From Corallium rubrum (Eukaryota > Cnidaria > Anthozoa > Scleralcyonacea > Coralliidae), in assembly GCA_964035015.1 (NCBI GenBank), contig OZ035998.1, forward strand, positions 17,725,760 through 17,789,759: a DNA stretch of 64,000 nucleotides, given 5' to 3'. Below are positions 1-9,727 of this stretch, piece by piece. Within the stretch, counting starts at the first letter, position 1. The number at the start of each line of letters is the position of its first letter. Under the pieces are notes generated by a model, which had not been told where the DNA came from, did not search any database, and worked only from the letters and a program-made list of their open reading frames with translations. The position numbers and the translations under genes were made by a program.

Positions 1-1335
1 AATATTTGAAATTCTAATTTTTTAAATAAAAAGGTAACGAAGGACAAAGAAACATTTAAGGATGATTTTTGGAAAAATTATTGACGCATGTCGCATCCAG
101 GGTTTGAACTCGATCAGGCTACTTTATTTTATTTTAATAACTGTGCCATACACATTATAAACATAGATACAGACATTAAGACAATAGCCTGGGTAACCGC
201 AACAGCTTGTGCCAATTACTGCGGCCCCAAAACAAGTACGATTTAATAAATACTACAAATACATAACGATATACAACATACATTAAATACATTGAATTTA
301 CTACGATATCTACTAAAAGCAACACGATGGTGGATTCACAAGGCTTCGAGCTGTGTTGCATTTTAAACATATGCTTTTCCATCTTCGTGGGTCGCCTACT
401 GAAGCAGGCGTCACAATTTTATCAAAAATGTTTACAAAGGACATTGCTAGAGCATTTAAAAATATTTGCATTTTCCAAAAGGCATTGAAGTGATTGAAAA
501 GTACTCAAACAACTGCCTGACTGGCTGCCATGGCTATACTATTAATTTATGGCATTTCAAATTCCTTTAAACTAATATAACAAAAACAATTTTTCATTCC
601 AAAATCTGAAGTGCTGAAACTGTTTTCAGAAGAAAAATTGTTCCTTTTTCAATTTTTACGCCAAATTTTAAACAAGCTACGCTAAATCACAAGTGGTTTT
701 ACAATAAGAAAACTATCTAAAAAAGCTAAGGCGCAGCGGCAGCCACAGGTGGAAAATACAACGAACATTGGCAAGCAAACATGCAATGGATATGATACGT
801 TAAAATACTTCAAGGACACACAAAATAGAAAAAAAATAACAGTGACAAGATCTAAACAGGAAAACTCGAACAGTTTTGCTACTAACTGAGAACGGCTGCT
901 GTATATTTTTATCTTAAAGTTTATTAACTTTTCCGTCTTTGTCTTCGTTGGTTTTCAGTTATCTAGTTTGTATTGCTTTTTTCTTCCTTCGAGTTTCGGT
1001 TTCATGAGTTTCCTTCTAGCGAAGATGCTGTTGCACTTTAACGTAAACGTTGATTTGTTTCTGTTCTTTTGAAAGGGATGTAGGTATCCCCAAAATTCCT
1101 TTCTCAAGTCTTTTTGTTAAGAATATATTATGTGGAAATCTTTTTTATCAAGAACTATATTGTTTATTCCCAGTGCCCCCACAATCTTAACCGCGCACGG
1201 TCCGTCCACACATATAAATATTCAGATCACAGAAATTTGTTCGCATATCACGCTTGTCCACGCGTGTCGAGATTAGCACCCTCACCGGGCTCCGGGCCTT
1301 CGGCCCTAACGCCCGAGCTCGGGGATTATGATTTT
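1..1335. repeat. Dispersed repeat, copy A
   Basis: This stretch is matched in inverted orientation by 50945-52093. Shared landmarks are the AAGGTAACGA block near position 30, the run of CCGGGCTCC and GGCCTTCGGCCC near 1285-1310, and the segment reading CCACAATCTTAACCGCGCA near 1180. A pol III B-box-like GGTTTGAACTC lies near 100. The left end may lie outside the window. No gene is seen. The family is not recognised; it could be a long composite SINE or a non-autonomous element. Confidence 0.6.
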
Positions 1336-1753
1336 AAGCTGTTAACACTTTTTGCAAAATGTTGAAAATATTTGAAAATATTTAATAAATACTAATTTGT
1401 ATAATAATAAATGATCACTCGTACCACTTCCACTGACTGCCAATGCCGTCAGTGTCTTGTTATGCCTGTAGAGGTATTCAGCGCCTGCCAAGATTTTGCA
1501 CCCTGCAAGTAGGTGATGCTAAACATTTCCCATCTGTGTTTGCGATTCCTCTCATTGCTTTCCATTTCTGGGTCTCAACCATTTGTTCCATGATATTCAT
1601 AATTCCTGCTGTCTTCTGTGGACTGTGGTGTGGCATTTGCACTTAACCACGTATGACTTTCCTCTTCTTGCCCTGCATATGTTTGACTCTGCATTATATT
1701 TTCCTGATGAGGGATATCATCGTATTCGTCTGTGTGGATGATTATCTTGATAC
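1336..1753. other. No gene recognised
   Basis: AT-rich sequence follows the dispersed repeat. Short open frames on both strands have no recognisable domain. From about 1440 the sequence probably continues the decayed 3' part of the non-LTR element to its right, but this cannot be shown. Confidence 0.4.
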
Positions 1754-2686
1754 TCAAGTGAGAGGATATGTTGTGCCACACGTACCTTCGTTTCCTTGTA
1801 CGCATCTCAAGCCTCGTTCCCCATCCTTTCGTTTCATGTAGAGCCGTTCGTCGCTCCCCTGTCTGCCCAGCATACCTTTTTCGCGTAAAATATCCTTTAT
1901 CAACATGTCAAGATCGTACAGTTCTTTTTTTGTAAACTGACACACATTCATAGCGTATCCTGCAACTGTGATGACTCTGCAGTTGGTTGCTTTCATTAGG
2001 TTCTTATCATGCAGTTCTAGGTCTACCAAACTCTCCAGTGTTTTCTGCTTTTCTTTTCTGGTCAATCAGCTTTCCCTGTTCTATCCCCAGGAACTTGTAA
2101 AAATCATCTTTCTTCGGATCCAAAGCTTCTGCTCCTGGTCGTCAATGAATGGGCTGTGTGTTCTCTTCATATGTCGCTCGAAGCCCCATCCTGTTTTCTC
2201 TTGTCTCTTCCAACAACTTTGTTATTTCTCCTTGTAAAAAGCCACACCTTATTCTGATCCATCTGCTTTGTATTTTTCGGACCCCCAATATTCATCTCCA
2301 ATGGCGTTTACTAATTGCTCATCAGTTTCCGCAGCACATTGATCACATTCTTTGGTATTCCCATCCATTCATACACCATGAGCATCCAATCGTGATGTAC
2401 TTTATCATAAGCTATTTGGTAATCATAGAAGGCCACTGCCAAATCCATTTTGTGCTCCCTCACTTCGTCCATTATGCATTTGTTAACAATTGAGTAGTTG
2501 GTCAACAGTACCAAGCACGCCTTCTGTGGCTCCTCGCTGTCTTTCGTCCCACATGTCATTTTGTATTGCATGATCTTTCATGTATCTTCCCAACAAGCCT
2601 GTGAACAGCTGATATGACGTATTGAGACACGTTATTGGTCTGTACTCTTTTTTTAAACGACAATACTCAATCTTTGGCAGAAACAT
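1754..2686 (-). pseudogene. Non-LTR retrotransposon reverse transcriptase remnant
   Basis: Three consecutive minus-strand frames together give pieces of one reverse transcriptase. The first (2686-2483) carries the KEYRPITCLN finger motif and a GTVDQLL segment. The second (2571-2311, another frame) carries the palm-like AYDKVHHDWM followed by EWMGIP. The third (2065-1754) resembles the region after the palm, with LGRQGSDERLYMKRKDG. Frameshifts and stops separate the pieces and the catalytic YxDD block is not visible, so the copy is dead. The style suggests a LINE; the clade cannot be assigned from what remains. Confidence 0.7.
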
Positions 2687-2704
2687 TGTCCTGCCAAATG
2701 TCAG

Positions 2705-2705
<1 letters not shown>

Positions 2706-2777
<72 letters not shown>
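2706..2777. repeat. (ATT)n microsatellite
   Basis: Uninterrupted trinucleotide run of about 70 bp just upstream of the reverse transcriptase remnant. Poly-Tyr and poly-Ile frames across it are artefacts. Confidence 0.97.
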
Positions 2778-2778
<1 letters not shown>

Positions 2779-3179
2779 TTGATTTATCTCAGCTTATTAT
2801 TTGACAATACCTGGAAACACTTGCTTCTGTCACATCCTGCAATTGTCTGGCCTTGAATGTTCTATCTTTTCATCAGTTTGTATCTTTAGATTCCAAAGTA
2901 TCTTCACTTCTGCATTGAGACATTATCAATAAAACTTTCTACGTTGTGGTTTTTCTACTTCTTCTTCTATTGTTATTGTCATTTCCTTATATTTGTTCTT
3001 ATTTGTTGTGTTGTTTTGTGTTGTAGTGTTCGCCAGTGCTTTGTTTTTACAAAAAACTGTCGTTACGAAAAGTGTATAGGTCCATTGGGGTTATAACTAT
3101 CGCTAAAACAGATCATTGGGTGCGGTTATGACTAAATGAGAACGAAATTTAAATTCCGCCTTAAGGTTGGAAGTACTTT
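2778..3179. other. No gene recognised
   Basis: T-rich sequence with no convincing open frame or repeat. It separates the LINE remnant from the GTTCC-rich block. Confidence 0.5.
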
Positions 3180-3545
3180 GTTTTGATTTTAGGAACGCAA
3201 TCTAGAGGAACTTTTTGTACCGCTTAGATTTCGGTACTCGCTGCGTTTGTTCCTCTTTGAAAAGGAACATATTCAAGCGGAACGTTTCGTTCTCATTTGA
3301 ATTCGGAAAGGTTTTGTTCCGATGTTCAAAATAGGAACGGGCCTCAATTAAGAACAAATTGTTCCGCATGAGCTAGAGCGCTTTAAATAGGACCTCTTTG
3401 TTCCTTTTTCTAAAGGTTATTTCGTTCCCTTTATTCGTTCTCATAGGAACAAGTAGTTCCGCATGAGCTAGACCGCTTTAAATTGGTCCTCTTTGTTTTT
3501 ATGTTAAACGTTATTTCGTTCCGTTTGTTTTTTTCCATACGAACA
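3180..3545. repeat. GTTCC/GGAAC-rich block with a tandem duplication
   Basis: About a dozen GTTCC or GGAAC pentamers occur in both orientations within roughly 350 bp. A unit of about 107 bp beginning GTTCCGCATGAGCTAGA is present twice (near 3361 and 3467) with a few differences. The block directly abuts the TAGCCAG array and so may be the outer part of the recombinase element, for instance a binding-site cluster. Function is inference. Confidence 0.6.
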
Positions 3546-3589
3546 AGTAAAGAAGTTAATATAGTCCAAAGCACCGGCAACAATAGTTC

Positions 3590-4186
3590 AGTAGCCAGTC
3601 GTTCTTATAGCGTAGCCAGGTGGTAGCCAGTCAATTTAACAAGGTTTTTATCTAGTAGCCAGGTAGCCATTACCCTAGCCAGGGAGGCTTTCAATTACCA
3701 TGCGTAATAACGTTTGCTTTTTCTCTATTCAGTTGTTTTGGATATCAATAAAGATATAGATCTAATTTGCATATAGGTTTAATATATTCTGACCGACTGG
3801 CTACGTAGCTCGGTAGCCAGTAGTTTACAGGGCGTAGCCAGGTAGTCAGTCAATTTAACAAGGTTTTCATCTAGTAGCCAGGTAGCCAGTTGTTCTGAAT
3901 ATAAATTAAGATATAGATCTAATTTGCATATAGGATTAATATATTCTGACCGACTGGCTACCGTAGCTCGGTAGCCAGTAGTTTACAGGGCGTAGCCAGG
4001 TGGTAGCCAGTCAATTTAACAAGGTTTTCATCTAGTAGCCAGGTAGCCAGTTGTTCTGAATATCAATAAAGATATAGATCTAATTTACATATAGGATTAA
4101 TATATTCAGACCGACTGGCTACCGTACCTCGGTAGCCAGTAGTTTACAGGGCATAGCCAGGTGGTAGCCACTCAATTTAACAAGGT
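3590..4186 (+). repeat. TAGCCAG iteron array, left arm, outer block
   Basis: About three and a half units of roughly 160 bp. Each unit has two TAGCCAG copies before CAATTTAACAAGG, two more after CATCTAG, an AT-rich stretch with ATAGATCTAATTT, and then the palindrome ACTGGCTACCG-TAGCT-CGGTAGCCAGT. Spacings of 158 and 161 bp were measured between successive GGCGTAGCCA starts. The outermost unit near 3590-3830 is the most diverged. The same units run in the opposite direction on the other side of the recombinase gene. Confidence 0.9.
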
Positions 4187-4189
4187 TTT

Positions 4190-4640
4190 TATCGAGTACA
4201 CCTGTTGTTTTGAATATCAATAAAGTTATAGATGTAATTTGCGGCATAATATATATATAACCTCGTTCTATCGGAAATCCAGATCTTACTACGTCTAAAC
4301 TGAATTTTGAAGCGGAATTTTTTTAAAGAACGAAGCATACACATACAAATACAACAGGATATATCACATCTGTACATCGTTCTCATAAAATAAAAATAGA
4401 AGAGTAAAGAGAATGGTCGATGAGTTATATTATGTTGTATGCATGTGTATGCCTCGTTCTTTTAAAACCCCCGCTTATATATACTTTAATACATATACTT
4501 TGACCCATGCCTCGTTTACCTTAGAATTTTGCACCAGCAATTTATTAAGTATAACGGGAATAATATATCGTGATGTTTACACGATAACAATTCTTAAATC
4601 GGTGTTCTAATAGTCTAAGTTAGTTTACGTCTCGTTGATA
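4190..4640 (+). repeat. Spacer module of left arm
   Basis: This non-iteron module interrupts the left array. It contains an internal inverted repeat, AAAGAACGAAGCATACAC near 4324 and GTGTATGCCTCGTTCTTT near 4445, about 100 bp apart. A 65-codon open frame (4413-4610) lies in it. The module recurs in reverse orientation at 8075-8530, and the 198 bp of the small frame are identical by eye in both arms. Whether the frame is translated is unknown; near-identity of the arms explains its conservation without selection. Confidence 0.85.
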
Positions 4641-4644
4641 AGAA

Positions 4645-5047
4645 CTTAATATATTCTGACCGACTGGCTACCGTAGTTCAGTAGCCAGTGGTCTACAGGG
4701 CGCAGCCAGGTGGTAGCCAGTCAATTTAACAAGGTTTTCATCTAGTAGCCAGGTAGCCAGTTGTTCTGAATATCAATTAAGTTATAGATCTAATTTACAT
4801 ATACAGTTAATATATTCTGATCGACTGGCTACCGTAGCTCGGTAGCCAGTAGTTTACAGGGCGTAGCCAGGTGGTAGCCAGTCAATTTAACAAGGTTTTC
4901 ATCTAGTAGCCAGGTAGCCAGTTGTTCTGAATATCAATAAAGATATAGATCTAATTTGCATATAGGGTTAATATATTCTGACTGACTGGCTACCGTAGCT
5001 CGTTAGCCAGTGGTTTACAGGGCGTAGCCAGGTGGTAGTCACTCAAT
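4645..5047 (+). repeat. TAGCCAG iteron array, left arm, inner block
   Basis: About two and a half further units in the same orientation as the outer block. They include two palindromic CTGGCTACCG/CGGTAGCCAG cores, near 4665 and 4825, plus a third near 4985 with one arm altered (CGTTAGCCAG). Confidence 0.9.
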
Positions 5048-5320
5048 TTAAGAAGGTTTTTATCTAGTACACCTGTTGTTTTGAATATCAATAAAGTTAC
5101 AGATGTAATTTGCGGCATAATATATATGTAACCACGTTCTATCGGAAATCCAGATCTTACTACGTCTAAACTGAATTTTGAAGCGGAATTTTTTAAAGAA
5201 CGAGGCATACGCATACAAATACAACAATATATATCACATTTGTACATCGTTCTCATAAAATAAAAATAGAACAGTGAAGGGAATTGTTCGTGAGTTATAT
5301 TATGCTGTATGCATGGAACA
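5048..5320 (+). repeat. Truncated second spacer module
   Basis: A second copy of the spacer module, matching roughly 4190-4440 with scattered substitutions. It stops near GCTGTATGCATGG, where unrelated sequence leads to the 3' end of the recombinase gene. Only the first half is present. Confidence 0.8.
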
Positions 5321-5479
5321 GAGGGCCTCATCCTACACATTGGCCCTCTTTAACTGATATATTTTCTTCGTTTTATTAGAAATTCTACATAATATGTTTA
5401 CTATATTATACACTCAGTATACATGTTATGTGAAAAGTTGCACGTATCAAGTTGTTTGTGTTTTGCGAAAGCAGCACCG

Positions 5480-7144
5480 TTAAATTAATTTCAAAGCTAC
5501 TGCTCTCATTCTCAACGTTCTTGCTTCTCTGCTCTCTTGGAAATGAAAAGCTGGATGACGGACGATGGCAGACCAGCGTAGTCCAAACTTCTCGATACCT
5601 CTTCTTATGTAATTGTCTTCTTGCTTGGTAAACCTCACCGGTTCCTTTCGTCCCAGGTGTCTGGCTATTTTGTTTACAGAATCGACTTCACTTTGACGTT
5701 GTTCATACGCGTTTTCTTTTGGCAAAGGCTCATCTTTTAACTGCTCGACGCAACTGTCCATTGCTTCACCTTCGACTCCCCGCAGCTTGTCCATGCATGT
5801 CTTACCTTTCATGGCGACATCCCGCGAACGTAACTTCTGGTAATGTACTCGGGCAACGTTCGAACTGTGTTTCTGATCTTCCAAAACCATCTTCTGTTCT
5901 TCCACGTCTAACACAATGGCACTTTCGGTCTCTATTATCTGTCGGTATCTTGTCGGGTGAATGTACTTTCCTATGGCCTGAAACACCAACACGCTCAATA
6001 GTTCAGTCAATTTCTGAAATTGCGCACCGTTTCGGTTTACGAGCAAGTACTCGCATTGCGGGAGAAGAAGAGGTCTGACAAAACGAACATAGTCGTCGAC
6101 TACTCCCAAGCTGACTTCGTCAAAATGCAAAGAATCGAAACCGTACTTTTTAGCGGTTTTAAAAATTGTTTGGTCTACCATCCCACCGTTGTGCTTCGCA
6201 TTTTCAAACATAGTGACTGTCAAATGTTGATATGTCATCGGACGACAACCCTTTATTTTAACAAACATAAATACTGCGAGGAATCGCGTGGTAAATGTTA
6301 AGTCGGTTGACGTAAAAAAATTCGACATTTTTCTGCACTCTTCTAAAATCTGCTTGTAGCGCTCGATGTGAAATGGAACGACTCTCTGCAACTCGGCTAA
6401 CGAAGCCCAGCTTCTTTTCGATTCCAGTGTCTCAATGTCCAAATCTGTCGTCCAGTGCGATCGCATCTGCTTTGCCAGACACTTCTTAGCTCGCTTGATG
6501 TACACTTCAGTCACCGAGAAGTTCTGAAGGACAGGGCCAGGTGGAGAGTTAAACTTGCGGAAGTCGAGTAGGTCACAAATGCTTGTTACGTAGCCGAGTC
6601 GGCCCGACTGACCCATCTGCCAGGTGTCTTCGAGGTAGTCGAGAAAATCCGTTAGAAATTTAGAAGAGCACAGAAAATAGTCGATAAGTTGCACGGTGGA
6701 CAACACGGTCGACTCCTCCTCGCCCGATTCTCCGCAACAAAACGTGAGAAATTTAAGAGCTCGCGTGGCCGAAATTTCTGCTTGTTTTGACGTTTTCCCT
6801 CTCCCCGTTGTACTTTGCAACCATAGCGAAAGAGAACGAGCGAATTCGTTATCCGATGAGCAACACGGCAGTGTCAGTTTGCTTTTCGTCGACGTAACTT
6901 CAATTACAGGCTTCACATTGTCGGTGAGAATTGTTGTTTTTTCATCGAAGTACGCGTACCAAGGATGTTTTACTTTGACGTGCTTTCGACAGCCTCTTCG
7001 ACTGGCAAATCCTGGATGGTCGCAGTTAGGAACAGGGCAATGATTAAGGCCTTCTTCGTCTCTCTGTAGATGTAACCGTCTAGGCTTCTTGAATGCCCCG
7101 TCGAGAGACTTCCAATCGATCGTACGGTTATTTCGACGAGGCAT
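5480..7144 (-). CDS. Tyrosine recombinase with C2H2 finger and SANT/Myb tail (Crypton-like)
   Basis: An uninterrupted 554-residue frame that starts at an ATG (MPRRNNRTID). Near the N-terminus is a C2H2 finger: C36, C41, H55, H60. Residues about 100-240 are helical and look like a core-binding (SAM-like) domain. Residues about 280-440 fit a tyrosine-recombinase catalytic domain: R301 in KGCRPMTYQHL, H396-x-x-R399 in IHPTRYRQ, H426 in KHSSNVA and the candidate nucleophile Y435 in VHYQKL. Residues 503-553 fit a SANT/Myb DNA-binding domain. Family knowledge: Crypton-type recombinases cut and rejoin DNA through a covalent phosphotyrosine and need no target duplication. The gene lies between inverted arrays of palindromic sites, its probable substrates (inference). 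All catalytic residues are present, so it may be active. A domesticated gene is the alternative. Confidence 0.75.
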   Translation of the reverse strand: MPRRNNRTIDWKSLDGAFKKPRRLHLQRDEEGLNHCPVPNCDHPGFASRRGCRKHVKVKHPWYAYFDEKTTILTDNVKPVIEVTSTKSKLTLPCCSSDNEFARSLSLWLQSTTGRGKTSKQAEISATRALKFLTFCCGESGEEESTVLSTVQLIDYFLCSSKFLTDFLDYLEDTWQMGQSGRLGYVTSICDLLDFRKFNSPPGPVLQNFSVTEVYIKRAKKCLAKQMRSHWTTDLDIETLESKRSWASLAELQRVVPFHIERYKQILEECRKMSNFFTSTDLTFTTRFLAVFMFVKIKGCRPMTYQHLTVTMFENAKHNGGMVDQTIFKTAKKYGFDSLHFDEVSLGVVDDYVRFVRPLLLPQCEYLLVNRNGAQFQKLTELLSVLVFQAIGKYIHPTRYRQIIETESAIVLDVEEQKMVLEDQKHSSNVARVHYQKLRSRDVAMKGKTCMDKLRGVEGEAMDSCVEQLKDEPLPKENAYEQRQSEVDSVNKIARHLGRKEPVRFTKQEDNYIRRGIEKFGLRWSAIVRHPAFHFQESREARTLRMRAVALKLI

Positions 7145-7441
7145 CCAACGGCCACGGTAAACTTCAAGAACTACTGCATGAACGGCGATGGTTAGTTGTG
7201 TTTACTTCTATCTTCAATATATCTCGCATATTTATACTCTGCTATGCATCTTGCTGTTCTTCCTTTGGGATTAGATAGATCGAGAAATTGAAAAGGCGTT
7301 CCTTTTGCTGGCTAACGTTGGGTTCATTACATACACTTTACTTCAGATTATTGAATCGGAACAAAACGTGTCAAAATTGCCGTTTTTGTTTGACAAAAGA
7401 CGGTTATATTTAATGCGAGAGAATATATAATATATATGTAA

Positions 7442-8072
7442 ATGAGATCTAACTTAAATTAATTGATATTCAGAACAACTGGCTACCTGGCTACTAGATG
7501 AAAACCTTGTTAAATTGACTGGCTACCACCTGGCTACGCCCTGTAAACTACTGGCTACTGAACTACGGTAGCCAGTCGGTCAGAATATATTAACTCTATA
7601 TGTAAATTAGATCTATATCTTTATTGATATTCAGAACAACTGGCTACCTGGCTACTAGATGAAAACCTTGTTAAATTGTCTGGCTACCACCTGGCTACGC
7701 CCTGTAGACCACTGGCTACTGAACTACGGTAGCCAGTCGGTCAGAATATATTAACCCTATATGTAAATTAGATCTATAACTTAGTTGATATTCAGAACAA
7801 CTGGCTACCTGGCTACTAGATGAAAACCTTGTTAAATTGACTGGCTACCACCTGGCTACGCTATGCGAACGACTGGCTACTGAACTACGGTAGCCAGTCG
7901 GTCAGAATATATTAACTCTATATGTAAATTAGATCTATATCTTTATTGATATTCAGAACAACTGGCTACCTGGCTACTAGATGAAAACCTTGTTAAATTG
8001 ACTGGCTACCACCTGGCTACGCCCTGTAGACCACTGGCTACTGAACTACGGTAGCCAGTCGGTCAGAATATA
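7442..8072 (-). repeat. TAGCCAG iteron array, right arm, inner block
   Basis: Four units of about 160 bp in the reverse orientation to the left arm. Each reads GGCTACCTGGCTACTAG, then CCTTGTTAAATTG, then two more CTGGCTAC copies and an ACTGGCTACTGA...CGGTAGCCAGT core. The core differs slightly from the left-arm core: its left half is ACTGGCTACTG rather than ACTGGCTACCG. The array begins about 300 bp upstream of the recombinase start codon, so it may also act on that promoter. Confidence 0.9.
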
Positions 8073-8074
8073 TT

Positions 8075-8530
8075 AAGTTCTTATCAACGAGACGTAAACT
8101 AACTTAGACTATTAGAACACCGATTTAAGAATTGTTATCGTGTAAACATCACGATATATTATTCCCGTTATACTTAATAAATTGCTGGTGCAAAATTCTA
8201 AGGTAAACGAGGCATGGGTCAAAGTATATGTATTAAAGTATATATAAGCGGGGGTTTTAAAAGAACGAGGCATACACATGCATACAACATAATATAACTC
8301 ATCGACCATTCTCTTTACTCTTCTATTTTTATTTTATGAGAACGATGTACAGATGTGATATATCCTGTTGTATTTGTATGTGTATGCCTCGTTCTTTAAA
8401 AAAATTCCGCTTCAAAATTCAGTTTAGACGTAGTAAGATCTGCATTTCCGATGGAACGAGGTTATATATATATATTATGCCGCAAATTACATCTATAACT
8501 TTATTGATATTCAAAACAACAGGTGTACTA
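8075..8530 (-). repeat. Spacer module of right arm
   Basis: Reverse complement of the left spacer module (4190-4640). The 198-bp small frame here (8309-8112) is identical by eye to the left one. Differences lie mostly in the outer half, for example GATCTGCATTTCC here against the complement of GGAAATCCAGATC there. Such identity points to recent duplication or gene conversion between the arms. Confidence 0.85.
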
Positions 8531-8534
8531 GATA

Positions 8535-8940
8535 AAAACCTTGTTAAATTGAGTGGCTACCACCTGGCTACGCCCTGTAAACTACTGGCTACCGGGCTAC
8601 GATAGCCAGTCGGTCAGAATATATTAATCCTATATGCAAATTAGATCTATATCTTTATTGATATTCAGAACAACTGGCTACCTGGCTACTAGATGAAAAC
8701 CTTGTTAAATTGACTGGCTACCACCTGGCTACGCCCTGTAAACCACTGGCTACTGAACTACGGTAGCCAGTCGGTCAGAATGTATTAACTCTATATGTAA
8801 ATTAGATCTATATCTTTATTGATATTCAGAACAACTGGCTACCTGGCTACTAGATGAAAACCTTGTTAAATTGACTGGCTACCACCTGGCTACGCCCTGT
8901 AAACCACTGGCTACTGAACTACGGTAGCCAGTCGGTATAA
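8535..8940 (-). repeat. TAGCCAG iteron array, right arm, outer block
   Basis: About two and a half units in the same orientation as the inner right block. They end near CGGTAGCCAGTCGG at 8936, after which a diverged spacer module begins. Confidence 0.9.
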
Positions 8941-9300
8941 GAATATATTACGTTCTTATGAATGAGACGTAAGCTAAGTTAACCTTTTATAGAACACCGA
9001 TGATAAGAATTGTTACTGTGTCGACATCACCACATTATTCCCGTTACTAATAAACTGCCGGTGCAAAATTTTAATCTAAATGTGGCATGTTTCAAAGTAT
9101 GTATTAAAGTATATATAAGCGGGGTTTTTAAAAGAACGAGGCATATACACATGCATATACAACATAATATAACACCATTCTCTTCGCTCTTTTATTTTTT
9201 ATGACAACGATGGATGCAGATTTGGAACATCCTGTAGTATTTGTGTGTATGCCTCGTTCTATAAGAAATTCCGCTTCAAAATTCAGTGGGGGCTTATATA
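8941..9300 (-). repeat. Diverged copy of the spacer module
   Basis: Recognisable by GAGACGTAAGCTAAGTTAA, TATATAAGCGGGG and AAAAGAACGAGGCATA in the order seen in the right spacer, but with many substitutions and small deletions. It marks the outer end of the right arm and looks older than the other copies. Confidence 0.75.
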
Positions 9301-9614
9301 CATCGTTTGTTTAAAGTTATAATCGACTTTAAATCCTTTAACTCGAAGGTTTCTTAAAGAGTGAGAAACTGTTAAATTCAATACTAATTAACAGCATCAT
9401 TTTAAAAAAACACACAATAAAGGAGATGTTATCCAGTGTAGCTAGATAGACACCTTACATTAAACCGCTTGCTTTTCGCTAATGCTTTCTTAAAGCAAAC
9501 ACTAGAATGTTAACTTGCTGTTCAACGTTATAAGTTATAAGATTGGTTGGATTTTTGTTCATAATTAAGAAATATACAAGAAAAACTGAAAAAAACCCTG
9601 AAAAAAACTTCATT
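9301..9614. other. No gene recognised; 3' flank of the acidic gene
   Basis: AT-rich sequence between the right arm and the stop codon of the acidic coding region. No repeat unit or clear signal was recognised. Confidence 0.5.
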
Positions 9615-9695
9615 TCACCACGGTCTCCATCGTTTTATCTTTGTCCAGTAAGTCTGGGAACTTAAGTGAGGGCGACGGGGTAAGCCTTGACTGTC

Positions 9696-9727
<32 letters not shown>

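Noticed and set aside
3590..9300. CRISPR-like array
   Set aside because: Units are ~160 bp, the heptamers are unevenly spaced and there are no unique spacers between identical short repeats; the context is eukaryotic.
3590..9300. DIRS-type retrotransposon
   Set aside because: Inverted repeats and a tyrosine recombinase fit, but no reverse transcriptase or RNase H is found between or beside the arms.
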